Assembly (NCBI GenBank): GCA_023953695.1
Contig: JAMLJG010000022.1
Span: 1 to 38,005 of the forward strand
DNA: 38,005 nt
Source: Kiritimatiellia bacterium
GTDB taxonomy: Bacteria > Verrucomicrobiota > Kiritimatiellia > CAIVKH01
Direction of reading: 5' to 3'
The position numbers and the translations under genes are program-made. This document shows, in pieces, positions 16,327-23,628 of the stretch. Each line of letters starts with the position of its first letter. The stretch's first letter is position 1. The notes beneath the pieces were generated by a model that saw only the letters and a program-made list of their open reading frames with translations, made no database searches and was not told where the DNA came from.

Positions 16327-17421
16327 CTAGGGATTCGCCGCGCGCTGCTGCATGGCGCGCGGATCCGACAACTCCCGCATCAACGCCTGAAACTCCGGCA
16401 ACACGCGCATCGACTCCAGATCGCTGTCCATCAAAAGCCGCTGCGCCTCCACCGGAGTGCACTGCGCCACGCCCTGCCTCAACCAGGCCATCGCCTCGGG
16501 ATAGTTGCGTTCGAGCACGAACGAAATCGCCGTATTGAAATAGGGCTCCGGACGGTTCGCCCGCTGCGAAAGTGTATATCGAAAATGCGAACGCGCCTCC
16601 TCGTAGCGACCGAGGCGCATCAGGGAGACGCCCAGATTGTTGCGCGCGCTCATGTTGTCCGGCATCACGCGCACTGCGATTTGAAGATGTTCCGCCGCCT
16701 GCTCATAGCGCCCCCACAAAATATAGAGCAGACCGAGATTGATTTGCGAAACACCGCTGTCGGGCTGAACTTGCAATGCGCCAAGCAACAAATCTTCCGC
16801 TCGATCCAACTGGCCGCGCTGCATGTAGGCCGTCGCGAGATTGTTGAATGTCCCCGAGCCGAATGGATCGCCCTTCAGCGCCTTTTCCAACGTGAGAATA
16901 GCCTGATCAAATTGCCCGCGCTGTAGATAGATGGCGCCGAGGATCCGAAGCGCGGCGTTCATGTCGGGCCAAATATCCAGCGCCACGCGCGTCTGCGCCT
17001 CGGCCAAATCCCACTCGCGGTTGACGAGATACTCATTCGCCTTGCGCAACGCGCTCATAGCATCGGCAAGTTTTTGCGGGGGCAAGTCGGCGGGCGCTTG
17101 AGCGGCGCTTTGATCAATACTTGTCGCAAACTCTTCGCTCGTCGTGGACGGCGCGGCGAGAGGGGTGGGCGCGCGCACTTCGCGCGGCGCCCGATTGGTC
17201 CCTCCGCGCAGGAGGTCGAGCATCGGGTTGCTCGCCGGATCTTTGAAAAAGAAATAGACTGCGGCCGCGAGCAGGAGAAATCCCATCGCCGAGGAAAGCC
17301 AGATCGTTCTGCGCCGCGCATGGCGACGCAAATCTGTGGGGTCGAGTTCGGGCGCAGGAAGCGTGTCCGGCCCCTCGGGCTTGCCCGTCGGCTTTGTATA
17401 AATGTCGCGATGCTCTTCCAT
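16327..17421 (-). CDS. Membrane-anchored tetratricopeptide-repeat protein
   Basis: I start at ATG 17421 (364 residues). Residues 40-59 form one membrane helix after a basic stretch (RRHARRRT), so the protein is probably bitopic with the repeats outside the cytoplasm. A Pro/Ala-rich linker leads into at least five TPR units (about 118-330), for example LGAIYLQRGQFDQAILTLEKA, NLATAYMQRGQLDRAEDLL (split here) and LGVSLMRLGRYEEARSHF. TPR arrays mediate protein interactions; no enzymatic domain is seen. It precedes larB by ten bases, which suggests co-expression but does not assign a role. Promoter-like TTGCGT-17-TACTTT lies upstream. Confidence 0.8.
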   Translation of the reverse strand: MEEHRDIYTKPTGKPEGPDTLPAPELDPTDLRRHARRRTIWLSSAMGFLLLAAAVYFFFKDPASNPMLDLLRGGTNRAPREVRAPTPLAAPSTTSEEFATSIDQSAAQAPADLPPQKLADAMSALRKANEYLVNREWDLAEAQTRVALDIWPDMNAALRILGAIYLQRGQFDQAILTLEKALKGDPFGSGTFNNLATAYMQRGQLDRAEDLLLGALQVQPDSGVSQINLGLLYILWGRYEQAAEHLQIAVRVMPDNMSARNNLGVSLMRLGRYEEARSHFRYTLSQRANRPEPYFNTAISFVLERNYPEAMAWLRQGVAQCTPVEAQRLLMDSDLESMRVLPEFQALMRELSDPRAMQQRAANP

Positions 17422-17438
17422 ATCGTGCCGTGAAGGCG

Positions 17439-17467
17439 AAAGTATGCCAAAAACAACGCGAACGCAA
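17439..17467 (-). promoter_or_regulatory. Candidate promoter of TPR-larB-larC
   Basis: TTGCGT (17462-17467), a 17-base spacer and TACTTT (17439-17444) lie between the trpG stop and the TPR start. The leader would be about ten bases. This would separate the lar group from the his/trp operon upstream. Confidence 0.4.
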
Positions 17468-17501
17468 GGCCACCGCCGCGCGGTCTCCAATCACTCAAGG
17501 A

Positions 17502-18065
17502 TCAGAGGGCGAGGAAGTTTTCGAGAATCCTCTTCCCCTCTTGCGTGAGAATGGATTCGGGATGGAACTGCACGCCGTGGATAGGTAGCTCCACATGCTG
17601 CAGACCCATGATTTCCCCCTCCGCTGTCTCGGCCGTAATTTTGAGGCACGCGGGAAGCGAGGCGCGCTCGACGAGCAGCGAGTGATAGCGCGTGGCCTCA
17701 AACGGATTCGGCATGCCCTTCAATACAGATTCGCCGCGATGCAGAATGGGCGAGGTCTTCCCGTGCATCAATCGATCCGCGCGCACCACGCGCCCGCCAA
17801 AGGCCTCCGCCATGCACTGTTGGCCGAGGCAAACGCCGAAGACCGGCATCCGCTGGCCAAAATGAGCGATGGCATCGCACGAAACACCCGCCTGCCCCGG
17901 CGCACAAGGACCCGGACTCACCACAATCCGGTCGGGTTGCAACGCTTCAATATCGGCAATCGCCACAGCGTCGTTGCGGACGACTTTTAGCGATGCGCCC
18001 AGCTCTCCAAAGTATTGGACGATGTTGAACGTGAACGAGTCGTAGTTATCAATGACCAGAATCAT
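17502..18065 (-). CDS. trpG: Anthranilate synthase component II (glutamine amidotransferase)
   Basis: This class I glutamine amidotransferase supplies ammonia to TrpE for anthranilate synthesis; in many bacteria the same protein also serves 4-amino-4-deoxychorismate synthase in folate synthesis (PabA). The 187 residues start [14 protein letters not shown], typical of the family, with catalytic C79 (FGVCLGQQ) and H168/E170 (QFHPES). The oxyanion motif [11 protein letters not shown] is present at 50-60. The ATG overlaps the trpE stop (ATGA, 18062-18065). It is the last gene of the attenuator-controlled operon hisF-hisI-trpE-trpG. Confidence 0.93.
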   Translation of the reverse strand: MILVIDNYDSFTFNIVQYFGELGASLKVVRNDAVAIADIEALQPDRIVVSPGPCAPGQAGVSCDAIAHFGQRMPVFGVCLGQQCMAEAFGGRVVRADRLMHGKTSPILHRGESVLKGMPNPFEATRYHSLLVERASLPACLKITAETAEGEIMGLQHVELPIHGVQFHPESILTQEGKRILENFLAL

Positions 18066-19591
18066 GACGCGCCTCCTTTCGCGCGCGCATCGGCAAAACG
18101 CCGCGAGAGCGCCAAGGCAACCAACATGCCCCGCGCTTTGTTGCGCGTCTCTTCATATTCGCTGTCCGGATCCGAATCCGCCACGATCCCGGCCCCCGCT
18201 TGGACATAGGCTTTCTTGCCGTCCAACAGCGCAGTGCGAATGGCAATGCAGGAATCGAGGTTGCCCGAGAAGCCGAAGTAGCCGATAGCGCCAGCATAGG
18301 GCCCGCGCCGATCCGGCTCCAATTCGCCGATGATCTCCATAGCGCGAATCTTCGGCGCGCCACTCACAGTGCCCGCCGGAAATGTCGCGCGCATCAAGTC
18401 ATAAGCATCGTGTTCCGGCGCGAGCGAGCCGACCACGTCGGAAACGATGTGCATCACGTGGCTATAGCGCTCGATCACCATCAACTCCGGAACGTGCACG
18501 GTTCCATATTGGCAAACGCGTCCAAGATCATTGCGCCCGAGATCCACAAGCATGACGTGTTCGGCCCGCTCTTTCGGGTCCTCGAGCAATTCCTCTGCCA
18601 AGGTCGCATCGCGCGCCGGATCCTCCGAGCGAGGCCGCGTGCCCGCAATAGGGCGCACCTCGACACGACCCTCCTCATTGCGAACATGAATTTCGGGCGA
18701 AGACCCTACGATCGCGCGTTTGCCAAACTCCAAACAGTAGAGATAGGGCGATGGGTTCACACAGCGAATTGCGCGATAGACATCGAGCGGATCGCCGCTG
18801 TAGTCCACCTCGAATCGCTGCGAAAGCACGACCTGAATGATGTCGCCTGCCCGAATGAAGTCCTTGGCCTTGCGCACGGTGTCGCAAAATTGCTCGCGGG
18901 TGTAGTTCGAGCGCGCCTCCATCGGCGGCGGCCGATCCTGCACACTCAACACCTGATGCGACAGTGGAACCGTCAGCGATTCACACAAGGCATCAATCTG
19001 CTTCAGCGCATTTTCGTAGGCCGTGGCTGCGTCGTCTTCCACGAGCGCGTTGACCACCACCTTGAGCGTGTGCCGCGTGTGATCGAAGATCAGAAGCGAA
19101 TCGGTGACGGCCATCAAGACGTCCGGCCAATCCAAAACAGGCTTCTCCGCCAGTCCCACGCGCGGTTCGAACCGTGCAATCGCGTCGTACCCCACATAGC
19201 CCACCGCGCCGCCGTAAAAACGAGGCAACGCCGGGTCGGGCACGGGACGATAGTTCGCCATGTGCGCGCGAAGCGCTTCCATCGGATCGGCGGCGGTCAT
19301 GGTTTCGACGCGCCCATCGGCATACGCAATTTCGCACTCCCTTCCGCGACTCGTGAAGACAGAGCGCGGCCCGCCGCCGAGGAAGGAATAGCGCGCGATA
19401 TGCTCGCCGCCTTCCACGCTCTCCAGAAGGAAGGTGTGGATGGGGCCGCCACGCGCCTGCAGGAAATGGCGCAATTTTTCATAGGCGGCCACCGGCGTGA
19501 GCTGGTCTGCGAGCAATTCGCGCCAGACGGGAATCAAGTTGCCGCGGGTGGCTTTCTGAAGAAATGTCGCTTTGTCAGGGTTGCAGTGCAT
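18062..19591 (-). CDS. trpE: Anthranilate synthase component I
   Basis: TrpE converts chorismate and ammonia to anthranilate, the committed step of tryptophan synthesis. Starting at ATG 19591 it has 509 residues; a TTG right after the hisI stop (19615) is less likely. The N-terminal region has [11 protein letters not shown] and ARYSFLG, and NPSPYLYCL lies further on: the LLES and NPSPY elements form the tryptophan feedback site. The chorismate-binding core shows [44 protein letters not shown] and [18 protein letters not shown]. It lies 24 bases after hisI and overlaps trpG. Control is probably double: enzyme feedback by tryptophan and transcription attenuation at 20853-20960. Confidence 0.95.
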   Translation of the reverse strand: MHCNPDKATFLQKATRGNLIPVWRELLADQLTPVAAYEKLRHFLQARGGPIHTFLLESVEGGEHIARYSFLGGGPRSVFTSRGRECEIAYADGRVETMTAADPMEALRAHMANYRPVPDPALPRFYGGAVGYVGYDAIARFEPRVGLAEKPVLDWPDVLMAVTDSLLIFDHTRHTLKVVVNALVEDDAATAYENALKQIDALCESLTVPLSHQVLSVQDRPPPMEARSNYTREQFCDTVRKAKDFIRAGDIIQVVLSQRFEVDYSGDPLDVYRAIRCVNPSPYLYCLEFGKRAIVGSSPEIHVRNEEGRVEVRPIAGTRPRSEDPARDATLAEELLEDPKERAEHVMLVDLGRNDLGRVCQYGTVHVPELMVIERYSHVMHIVSDVVGSLAPEHDAYDLMRATFPAGTVSGAPKIRAMEIIGELEPDRRGPYAGAIGYFGFSGNLDSCIAIRTALLDGKKAYVQAGAGIVADSDPDSEYEETRNKARGMLVALALSRRFADARAKGGAS

Positions 19592-19615
19592 AACAATCAA
19601 TCGTGTGGGGCGCAA

Positions 19616-20029
19616 TCAGGGATCGAGATTCTCCAACGCGCCGGTTTCAAAGTTGATGGAGCGATAGTAGCAGTTGCGCGGCTGGCCCGCCCGATTCTTC
19701 GTGTGGCAAATGTTGCCGCGCCGTGGGCGCACCACGTAAAGCAGCGAGTTCTGCTCGCAGTTCACGCGCGCGTCAATGAGGTCAAATGTCTCTCCGGACG
19801 TCTTGCCCTTTTCCCACAGTTCATTGCGCGAGGTGCTCCACAGCACCAGCGAGCGGGTTTCGAGTGTCTTGCGAAACGCCAACTCGTTCGTGTAGGCGAC
19901 CAAAATCACTTCGCGCGTGTCCGCGTGCTGAACGGCGACAGGAATGATGCCCTTCGACTGCCCGACGGCCTTTTCCAGTTTGTTGAAATCCAACTCAAGA
20001 ACGTATCCTTCTTCCAATTCCTTGCTCAT
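19616..20029 (-). CDS. hisI: Phosphoribosyl-AMP cyclohydrolase with altered metal site
   Basis: HisI opens the adenine ring of phosphoribosyl-AMP, the third step of histidine synthesis. The 137 residues show the family motifs LEKAVGQSKGIIPVAVQ (about 18-34), VLVAYTNELAF-like, WSTSRNELWEKGKTSGE (64-80) and three cysteines suited to the zinc site: C91, C108 (ICHT) and C120 (NCYY). The canonical DxDxD magnesium-binding triplet around the first cysteine is replaced by N90-C91-E92-Q93-N94. There is no HisE domain. The start lies five bases after the hisF stop, with GAGGAG spanning that stop as Shine-Dalgarno. The family is confident; activity with the changed site is not proven. Confidence 0.88.
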   Translation of the reverse strand: MSKELEEGYVLELDFNKLEKAVGQSKGIIPVAVQHADTREVILVAYTNELAFRKTLETRSLVLWSTSRNELWEKGKTSGETFDLIDARVNCEQNSLLYVVRPRRGNICHTKNRAGQPRNCYYRSINFETGALENLDP

Positions 20030-20034
20030 CGCTG

Positions 20035-20808
20035 CTACTCCTCTCGCACGGGCACACCCCGCTCTTTCAAAAACTGCTTGGCCTGTTGAATGGTGAACTC
20101 GCCAAAGTGAAAAATGGAGGCCGCGAGAACCGCATCTGCCTTGCCAATCGTCACGGCCTCCAGCAAATGTTGCAACGTTCCCGCGCCGCCCGATGCGATC
20201 ACCGGCACATTCACCGCCTCCGAAATGGCGCGCGTTCCTTCGAGGTCATAGCCGGCCTTTGTGCCATCCGCATCCATACTCGTCAGCAGAATCTCGCCCG
20301 CCCCGCGCCGCGCACCTTCCATCGCCCATTCGATGGCATCCAGCCCCGTCGCCTTTTGTCCGCCACAGGTCAGCACTTCCCATCCCGCGCCATTCGCGCG
20401 CCGCTTCATATCAATCGCCAAGACGATGCACTGGCTTCCAAATTGATCCGCTCCCTCATCCAACAGCGAAGGATTGTTCACAGCCGAGGTGTTCACGGAC
20501 ACCTTGTCCGCGCCTGCGAGCAAGAGGCGCCGCATGTCCGCTACAGTGCGGATTCCGCCACCCACCGTCAGCGGCATGAAAATCTCCGCAGCCACCGCGC
20601 GCACAATATCCTCGATCGTCGCGCGCGCCTCGTTGGTCGCGGTGATGTCCAGGAAGGTCAGCTCGTCCGCGCCCTGCGCCTCATAGGCCCGCGCGGCCTC
20701 CACGGGATCGCCCGCGTCGCGCAGGCCCACAAACTTGACGCCTTTGACCACGCGCCCACCTTTGATATCGAGACACGGTATTATTCGCTTCGCCAACATT
20801 TCACTCAT
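20035..20808 (-). CDS. hisF: Imidazole glycerol phosphate synthase cyclase subunit HisF
   Basis: HisF uses ammonia from HisH to turn PRFAR into imidazole glycerol phosphate and AICAR, the branch between histidine and purine synthesis. The 257-residue TIM barrel has [15 protein letters not shown] (D14), [21 protein letters not shown] (D133) and VIASGGAG. If translation starts at the inner ATG 20799 (MLAKRII) the catalytic aspartates become D11 and D130, the usual numbering, so 20799 is a good alternative start. It is the first structural gene after the attenuator, 44 bases past the U-tract. HisH is not in the window. Confidence 0.95.
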   Translation of the reverse strand: MSEMLAKRIIPCLDIKGGRVVKGVKFVGLRDAGDPVEAARAYEAQGADELTFLDITATNEARATIEDIVRAVAAEIFMPLTVGGGIRTVADMRRLLLAGADKVSVNTSAVNNPSLLDEGADQFGSQCIVLAIDMKRRANGAGWEVLTCGGQKATGLDAIEWAMEGARRGAGEILLTSMDADGTKAGYDLEGTRAISEAVNVPVIASGGAGTLQHLLEAVTIGKADAVLAASIFHFGEFTIQQAKQFLKERGVPVREE

Positions 20809-20852
20809 CCGCGGTTATCCAACCTGTTTCACTTGCTCTTTCCGAACGTTAC

Positions 20853-20880
20853 AAAAAAACCCCGGTTCGCGACCGGGGTT
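20853..20880 (-). terminator. Intrinsic terminator of the his-trp attenuator
   Basis: On the minus strand AACCCCGGT (20880-20872) pairs with ACCGGGGTT (20866-20858) around the loop CGCGA. A run of seven T (20859-20853) follows directly, overlapping the end of the stem. It sits between the leader peptide gene and hisF. Its 5' arm can instead pair with the upstream GGGGTT at 20924-20919, the antiterminator. Confidence 0.9.
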
Positions 20881-20924
20881 TGCAACCGACACACACCACA
20901 CCATCAGGTTCGGTTGAGAACCCC
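20875..20924 (-). promoter_or_regulatory. Antiterminator helix of the his-trp attenuator
   Basis: GGGGTT (20924-20919) pairs with AACCCC (20880-20875), and CAACCGA (20916-20910) pairs with TCGGTTG (20889-20883). The two helices stack across a 2x2 internal loop (CT/CA). Together they take up the 5' arm of the terminator, so the two structures exclude each other. A competing helix of eight pairs, CACTACAC (20939-20932, in the His-Tyr codons) with GTGTGGTG (20901-20894, one U-G pair), would block the antiterminator when the leader is not translated. Confidence 0.8.
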
Positions 20925-20960
20925 CATCTGCGTGTAGTGATGCCACCAGCTAAACTTCAT
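20904..20960 (-). CDS. Leader peptide of the his-trp operon (Trp-Trp-His-His)
   Basis: An 18-codon frame encodes MKFSWWHHYTQMGVLNRT and ends in TGA at 20906-20904. Consecutive Trp codons 5-6 (TGG TGG, 20948-20943) and His codons 7-8 (CAT CAC, 20942-20937) are far beyond chance in a peptide this short. The next genes make histidine and tryptophan. A ribosome stalled at these codons would cover RNA to roughly the base before the antiterminator arm and let the antiterminator form; a ribosome at the stop codon would cover that arm and allow termination. No Shine-Dalgarno is seen; the -10 box ends six bases before the ATG, so the peptide is probably translated from a leaderless transcript. Confidence 0.9.
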   Translation of the reverse strand: MKFSWWHHYTQMGVLNRT

Positions 20961-20966
20961 CGGGGC

Positions 20967-20995
20967 AGAATGAAACGACTCAGCCCTGCTGACAA
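20967..20995 (-). promoter_or_regulatory. Promoter of the his-trp leader and operon
   Basis: TTGTCA (20990-20995; five of six consensus bases) and CATTCT (20967-20972) are 17 bases apart. The predicted +1 coincides with the A of the leader peptide ATG at 20960. It lies downstream of the peroxiredoxin stop (21051), so the operon has its own promoter. Confidence 0.6.
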
Positions 20996-21050
20996 GTACT
21001 TTTGGCCCACGCCCGCGCATTTTCGACCCTCCCTTCTGAATGGATGGTCC

Positions 21051-21671
21051 TCAGGGCGCAGTCGTTTCGCCCGCCTCAACGGGCGAAACAAGGGGCTCCG
21101 CCTCGGACGATGGCGCGGATTCCGTTTCATGCGTCAAAACCGGCGGCCGCTCCGGCGCATGCGCCTGCAGCAAGTGAAACGCCGCGAGGATCTGCGCATC
21201 GTGCCCGGCAGAGCGAACGTCATCTATGATCTTGGCAATCGAGCCCTCCGGCGAAATGAGAAAGGTCACGCGCCGCGCGCCCCCGCCCATCCCCTCGGCT
21301 CCGTATGCCTTGATCACCGCGCCGCCCTCATCGGCCAGCAATTCAAACGGCAGGTGATAGTCTGACTTGAACTTCAACTGAGTCTCCAACGAGTCCGCGC
21401 TCACGCCCAAAATGTGCACGCCATTTTCGAGAAGAGCAGAGTATCCATCCCTCAGCGAACAGGCTTCTGTCGTGCAGCCCGGGGTGAAGGCCTTGGGGTA
21501 GAAATACAGCGCGAGCCATTGTCCCGAAAAATCGGACAAGCTCAATTCGCGGCCCGCCGTGGAAGCGACACGAAAATCGGGTGCCGCCTCTCCCTCTCGC
21601 AATGCCCAGGCGGGCGCCACAGCGCTCCACAATGCCGCACCCACAATCATCATCTGCACCGTTTTCATCAT
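21051..21671 (-). CDS. Secreted Bcp/AhpC-TSA type peroxiredoxin
   Basis: This thiol peroxidase reduces peroxides. Starting at ATG 21671 (206 residues; the next codon is also ATG) it has an N-terminal signal-like segment MMKTVQMMIVGAALWSAVAP with cleavage near AWA, so it is probably periplasmic, unusual for Bcp-type enzymes. The active site is FTPGCTTEACSLRD with peroxidatic C66 and a likely resolving C71 five residues on, the Bcp pattern. A low-complexity Pro/Glu/Ser/Ala tail of about 35 residues extends the family length. The ATG overlaps the stop of the GltD-like gene (ATGA, 21668-21671), indicating coupled expression and perhaps a shared redox role. Confidence 0.85.
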   Translation of the reverse strand: MMKTVQMMIVGAALWSAVAPAWALREGEAAPDFRVASTAGRELSLSDFSGQWLALYFYPKAFTPGCTTEACSLRDGYSALLENGVHILGVSADSLETQLKFKSDYHLPFELLADEGGAVIKAYGAEGMGGGARRVTFLISPEGSIAKIIDDVRSAGHDAQILAAFHLLQAHAPERPPVLTHETESAPSSEAEPLVSPVEAGETTAP

Positions 21672-23503
21672 TCTTCTTTCTTCTGCGCGGCAAACACCGT
21701 CCGACGCGACACCTTCTGCACATCTATGCACTCCACCGGACAAACCTCTTTACAAGCGCCGCACCGAATGCACTGCGACTGGTCAATATAGAGCAGGTTG
21801 TAATCGTGCGCGCCCGTGGAACGGTTGTACCCCGTGATACGCCCCGCCTCGTCATAAATAAGGGAACTGACCTTAACGATGCAACCCTCCATCGGTTTTA
21901 CTTTCAGGCATCGGTCGCAATAGATGCAGAGGTCATTATCAATCTCAAATTTGTAGTGACACAAATAGCAGCGCTTCGCCTCGCGCTTCGCCGTATCCAC
22001 GTCGTACCCCGTCTCCACCTCGGAAGCGAACCCGCGCTCGCCAATCGGCAGTTCCGGCATGGCATTCAGCGGCCATTCATCCATCTCGCGCGTGCGGCCG
22101 GTCTCCTCGGCGTCTTCAATATGCACGGCGTCATACGACCGGGCGCCTCCCATCAGTTGAGTGTCAATCTCGCGCGCGGCAGAGCGTCCGTCCGCAATGG
22201 CATGGATCAGCGTGCGCGGGCCTGCGGCAAAGTCACCCACGAGATAGAGACCCGGCTCGACGGTAACCACGCCCGCGCCCTTCACCATGCGCTGCTGCCA
22301 CGCCTCGGGCATCCAGCTCAAATCCGCCGACTGACCCGTCGCCAGCAGCACCGCATCCGCAGGCACTTCAAACTCGCTGCCGGCAACCTCGGTGAACGCA
22401 CGGCGACGATCCGGCCCCAACGCGCCAATTTCCGTGCGGATAAACCGCACACCCGTGACACGGCCGTTCTCGGAGAGCAGCGCTATCGGATTCGCATGGG
22501 TCTGCAGTGTAATTCCCTCGCGCTCCATCTCCCTGATTTCGGCGGGCGGCAGATACATTTCCGTTTTCGAACGGCGGTAATACATCCCCACTTCCTTCGC
22601 GCCCAACCGACGCGCCATACGCGCGCAATCGGATCCGGTGAATCCGCCGCCAATGACCACCACGCGCTCGCCGATGGTCTTGCGCCGGCCGAAATTGGTG
22701 TCGCGCAAAAAGGGAAGTCCGTGTTCGACTCCCTCAGCATCGCCTCCCGGAATCGTCGGCATTCGCGCTTGATAGGTTCCGGCGGCAAGAACAACCGCAT
22801 CAAACTCCGCGCGAAGCGCATCGAGCGAAAGCTCTCTGCCCACCTCGACGCCGCAGCGAATTTCCACATCGAGCAAGCGGATCTGCTCGATTTCAAGATC
22901 AAGTAGCGGGCGCGGCAAGCGAAACTCGGGAATCCCCTGCACCATCATGCCGCCCGCGGTCTTCTCCTTCTCGAACACGACGACGCGATGGCCCCACAGC
23001 GCCAATTCGCGCGCGGCGGCCAAACCCGATGCGCCCGCGCCAATGATGGCGATGGATTTATGCGTCGGCGGGAAAATCTTTTCCATCCGCACCGGTTCAT
23101 TGCGCTCCTGAAAATCGGCCGCCGAGCGCTTCGAAAAGCAAATCGCAACGGGTTCACCCAACCCTTCCCATCCATGCCGGCACACCGGCTCGCACGGGCG
23201 CGTACACACTCGACCCAGCACGGCCGGAAACACATTGTCGCGCAAGTTGATCCGATAGGCCCCCGCAAAATCGCCCTGCGCAACCGCCTCCAAATAGCCC
23301 GGAATATCCGTCTTAGACGGACACGCGGTTTGGCAGGGTATATTGACGTCAACCCAGTGAAAGTCCTTCGCCTCGCGCGCCAACCCGCCCGCCTCCGTCA
23401 GCGCACTGTGCTGGGGGCGGGGCGGGGCGGGGCGCAATTCGGCTCTTTTCGCCTGATAATCTCTGAAGGCAGCGAAAACGGGCTTTCTCTGGCTTGCACT
23501 CAT
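21668..23503 (-). CDS. GltD-like FAD/NAD(P) oxidoreductase with iron-sulfur clusters
   Basis: The 611 residues resemble the small subunit of glutamate synthase and related electron-bifurcating flavoproteins. An N-terminal cysteine-rich helical domain (about 45-120: PCQTACPSKTDIPGYLEA, GRVCTRPCEPVCRHG) binds 4Fe-4S clusters. Two dinucleotide folds follow: FAD-binding IAIIGAGASGLAAARELALW (about 151-170) and the NAD(P) site VVVIGGGFTGSDCARMARR. A ferredoxin-like C-terminus carries CYLCHYK, CIYCDRCLKVKPMEGC and CIRCGACKEVCPVEC. No glutamate synthase large subunit is nearby, so electron donor and acceptor are unknown; the overlapping peroxiredoxin gene is one hint. The -10-like TACTCT (23510-23515) ends six bases before the ATG. 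Confidence 0.85.
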   Translation of the reverse strand: MSASQRKPVFAAFRDYQAKRAELRPAPPRPQHSALTEAGGLAREAKDFHWVDVNIPCQTACPSKTDIPGYLEAVAQGDFAGAYRINLRDNVFPAVLGRVCTRPCEPVCRHGWEGLGEPVAICFSKRSAADFQERNEPVRMEKIFPPTHKSIAIIGAGASGLAAARELALWGHRVVVFEKEKTAGGMMVQGIPEFRLPRPLLDLEIEQIRLLDVEIRCGVEVGRELSLDALRAEFDAVVLAAGTYQARMPTIPGGDAEGVEHGLPFLRDTNFGRRKTIGERVVVIGGGFTGSDCARMARRLGAKEVGMYYRRSKTEMYLPPAEIREMEREGITLQTHANPIALLSENGRVTGVRFIRTEIGALGPDRRRAFTEVAGSEFEVPADAVLLATGQSADLSWMPEAWQQRMVKGAGVVTVEPGLYLVGDFAAGPRTLIHAIADGRSAAREIDTQLMGGARSYDAVHIEDAEETGRTREMDEWPLNAMPELPIGERGFASEVETGYDVDTAKREAKRCYLCHYKFEIDNDLCIYCDRCLKVKPMEGCIVKVSSLIYDEAGRITGYNRSTGAHDYNLLYIDQSQCIRCGACKEVCPVECIDVQKVSRRTVFAAQKKEE

Positions 23504-23509
23504 GGTTTG

Positions 23510-23515
23510 AGAGTA
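23510..23515 (-). promoter_or_regulatory. Candidate -10 box of the GltD-like gene
   Basis: TACTCT on the minus strand, six bases before the ATG at 23503. The -35 region is weak. It lies in a 125-base divergent intergenic region shared with the miaB promoter. Confidence 0.4.
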
Positions 23516-23590
23516 CCACAGTTTCCGGCGCGTGAATAGAACGACACAAAATCGTCCATCCGGCCGAGGCGCGCCACCTCAATTGCATAC

Positions 23591-23619
23591 CTGACATTCG
23601 ACCCACGCTTTCCTATACT
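23591..23619 (+). promoter_or_regulatory. Promoter of miaB
   Basis: CTGACA (23591-23596), a 17-base spacer and TATACT (23614-23619; five of six consensus bases). The -10 box ends nine bases before the ATG at 23629, so the leader would be only two or three bases. This is the best sigma-70-type match in the window. Confidence 0.65.
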
Positions 23620-23628
23620 CGCAACCCG

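Noticed and set aside
19592..19615. TTG start of trpE directly after the hisI stop
   Set aside because: The ATG at 19591 is closer to the family N-terminus, and no Shine-Dalgarno supports the TTG.
20881..21050. A metabolite riboswitch or small RNA in the region upstream of hisF
   Set aside because: The sequence is fully explained by a promoter, a Trp/His leader peptide and attenuator helices; no known riboswitch core is recognised.
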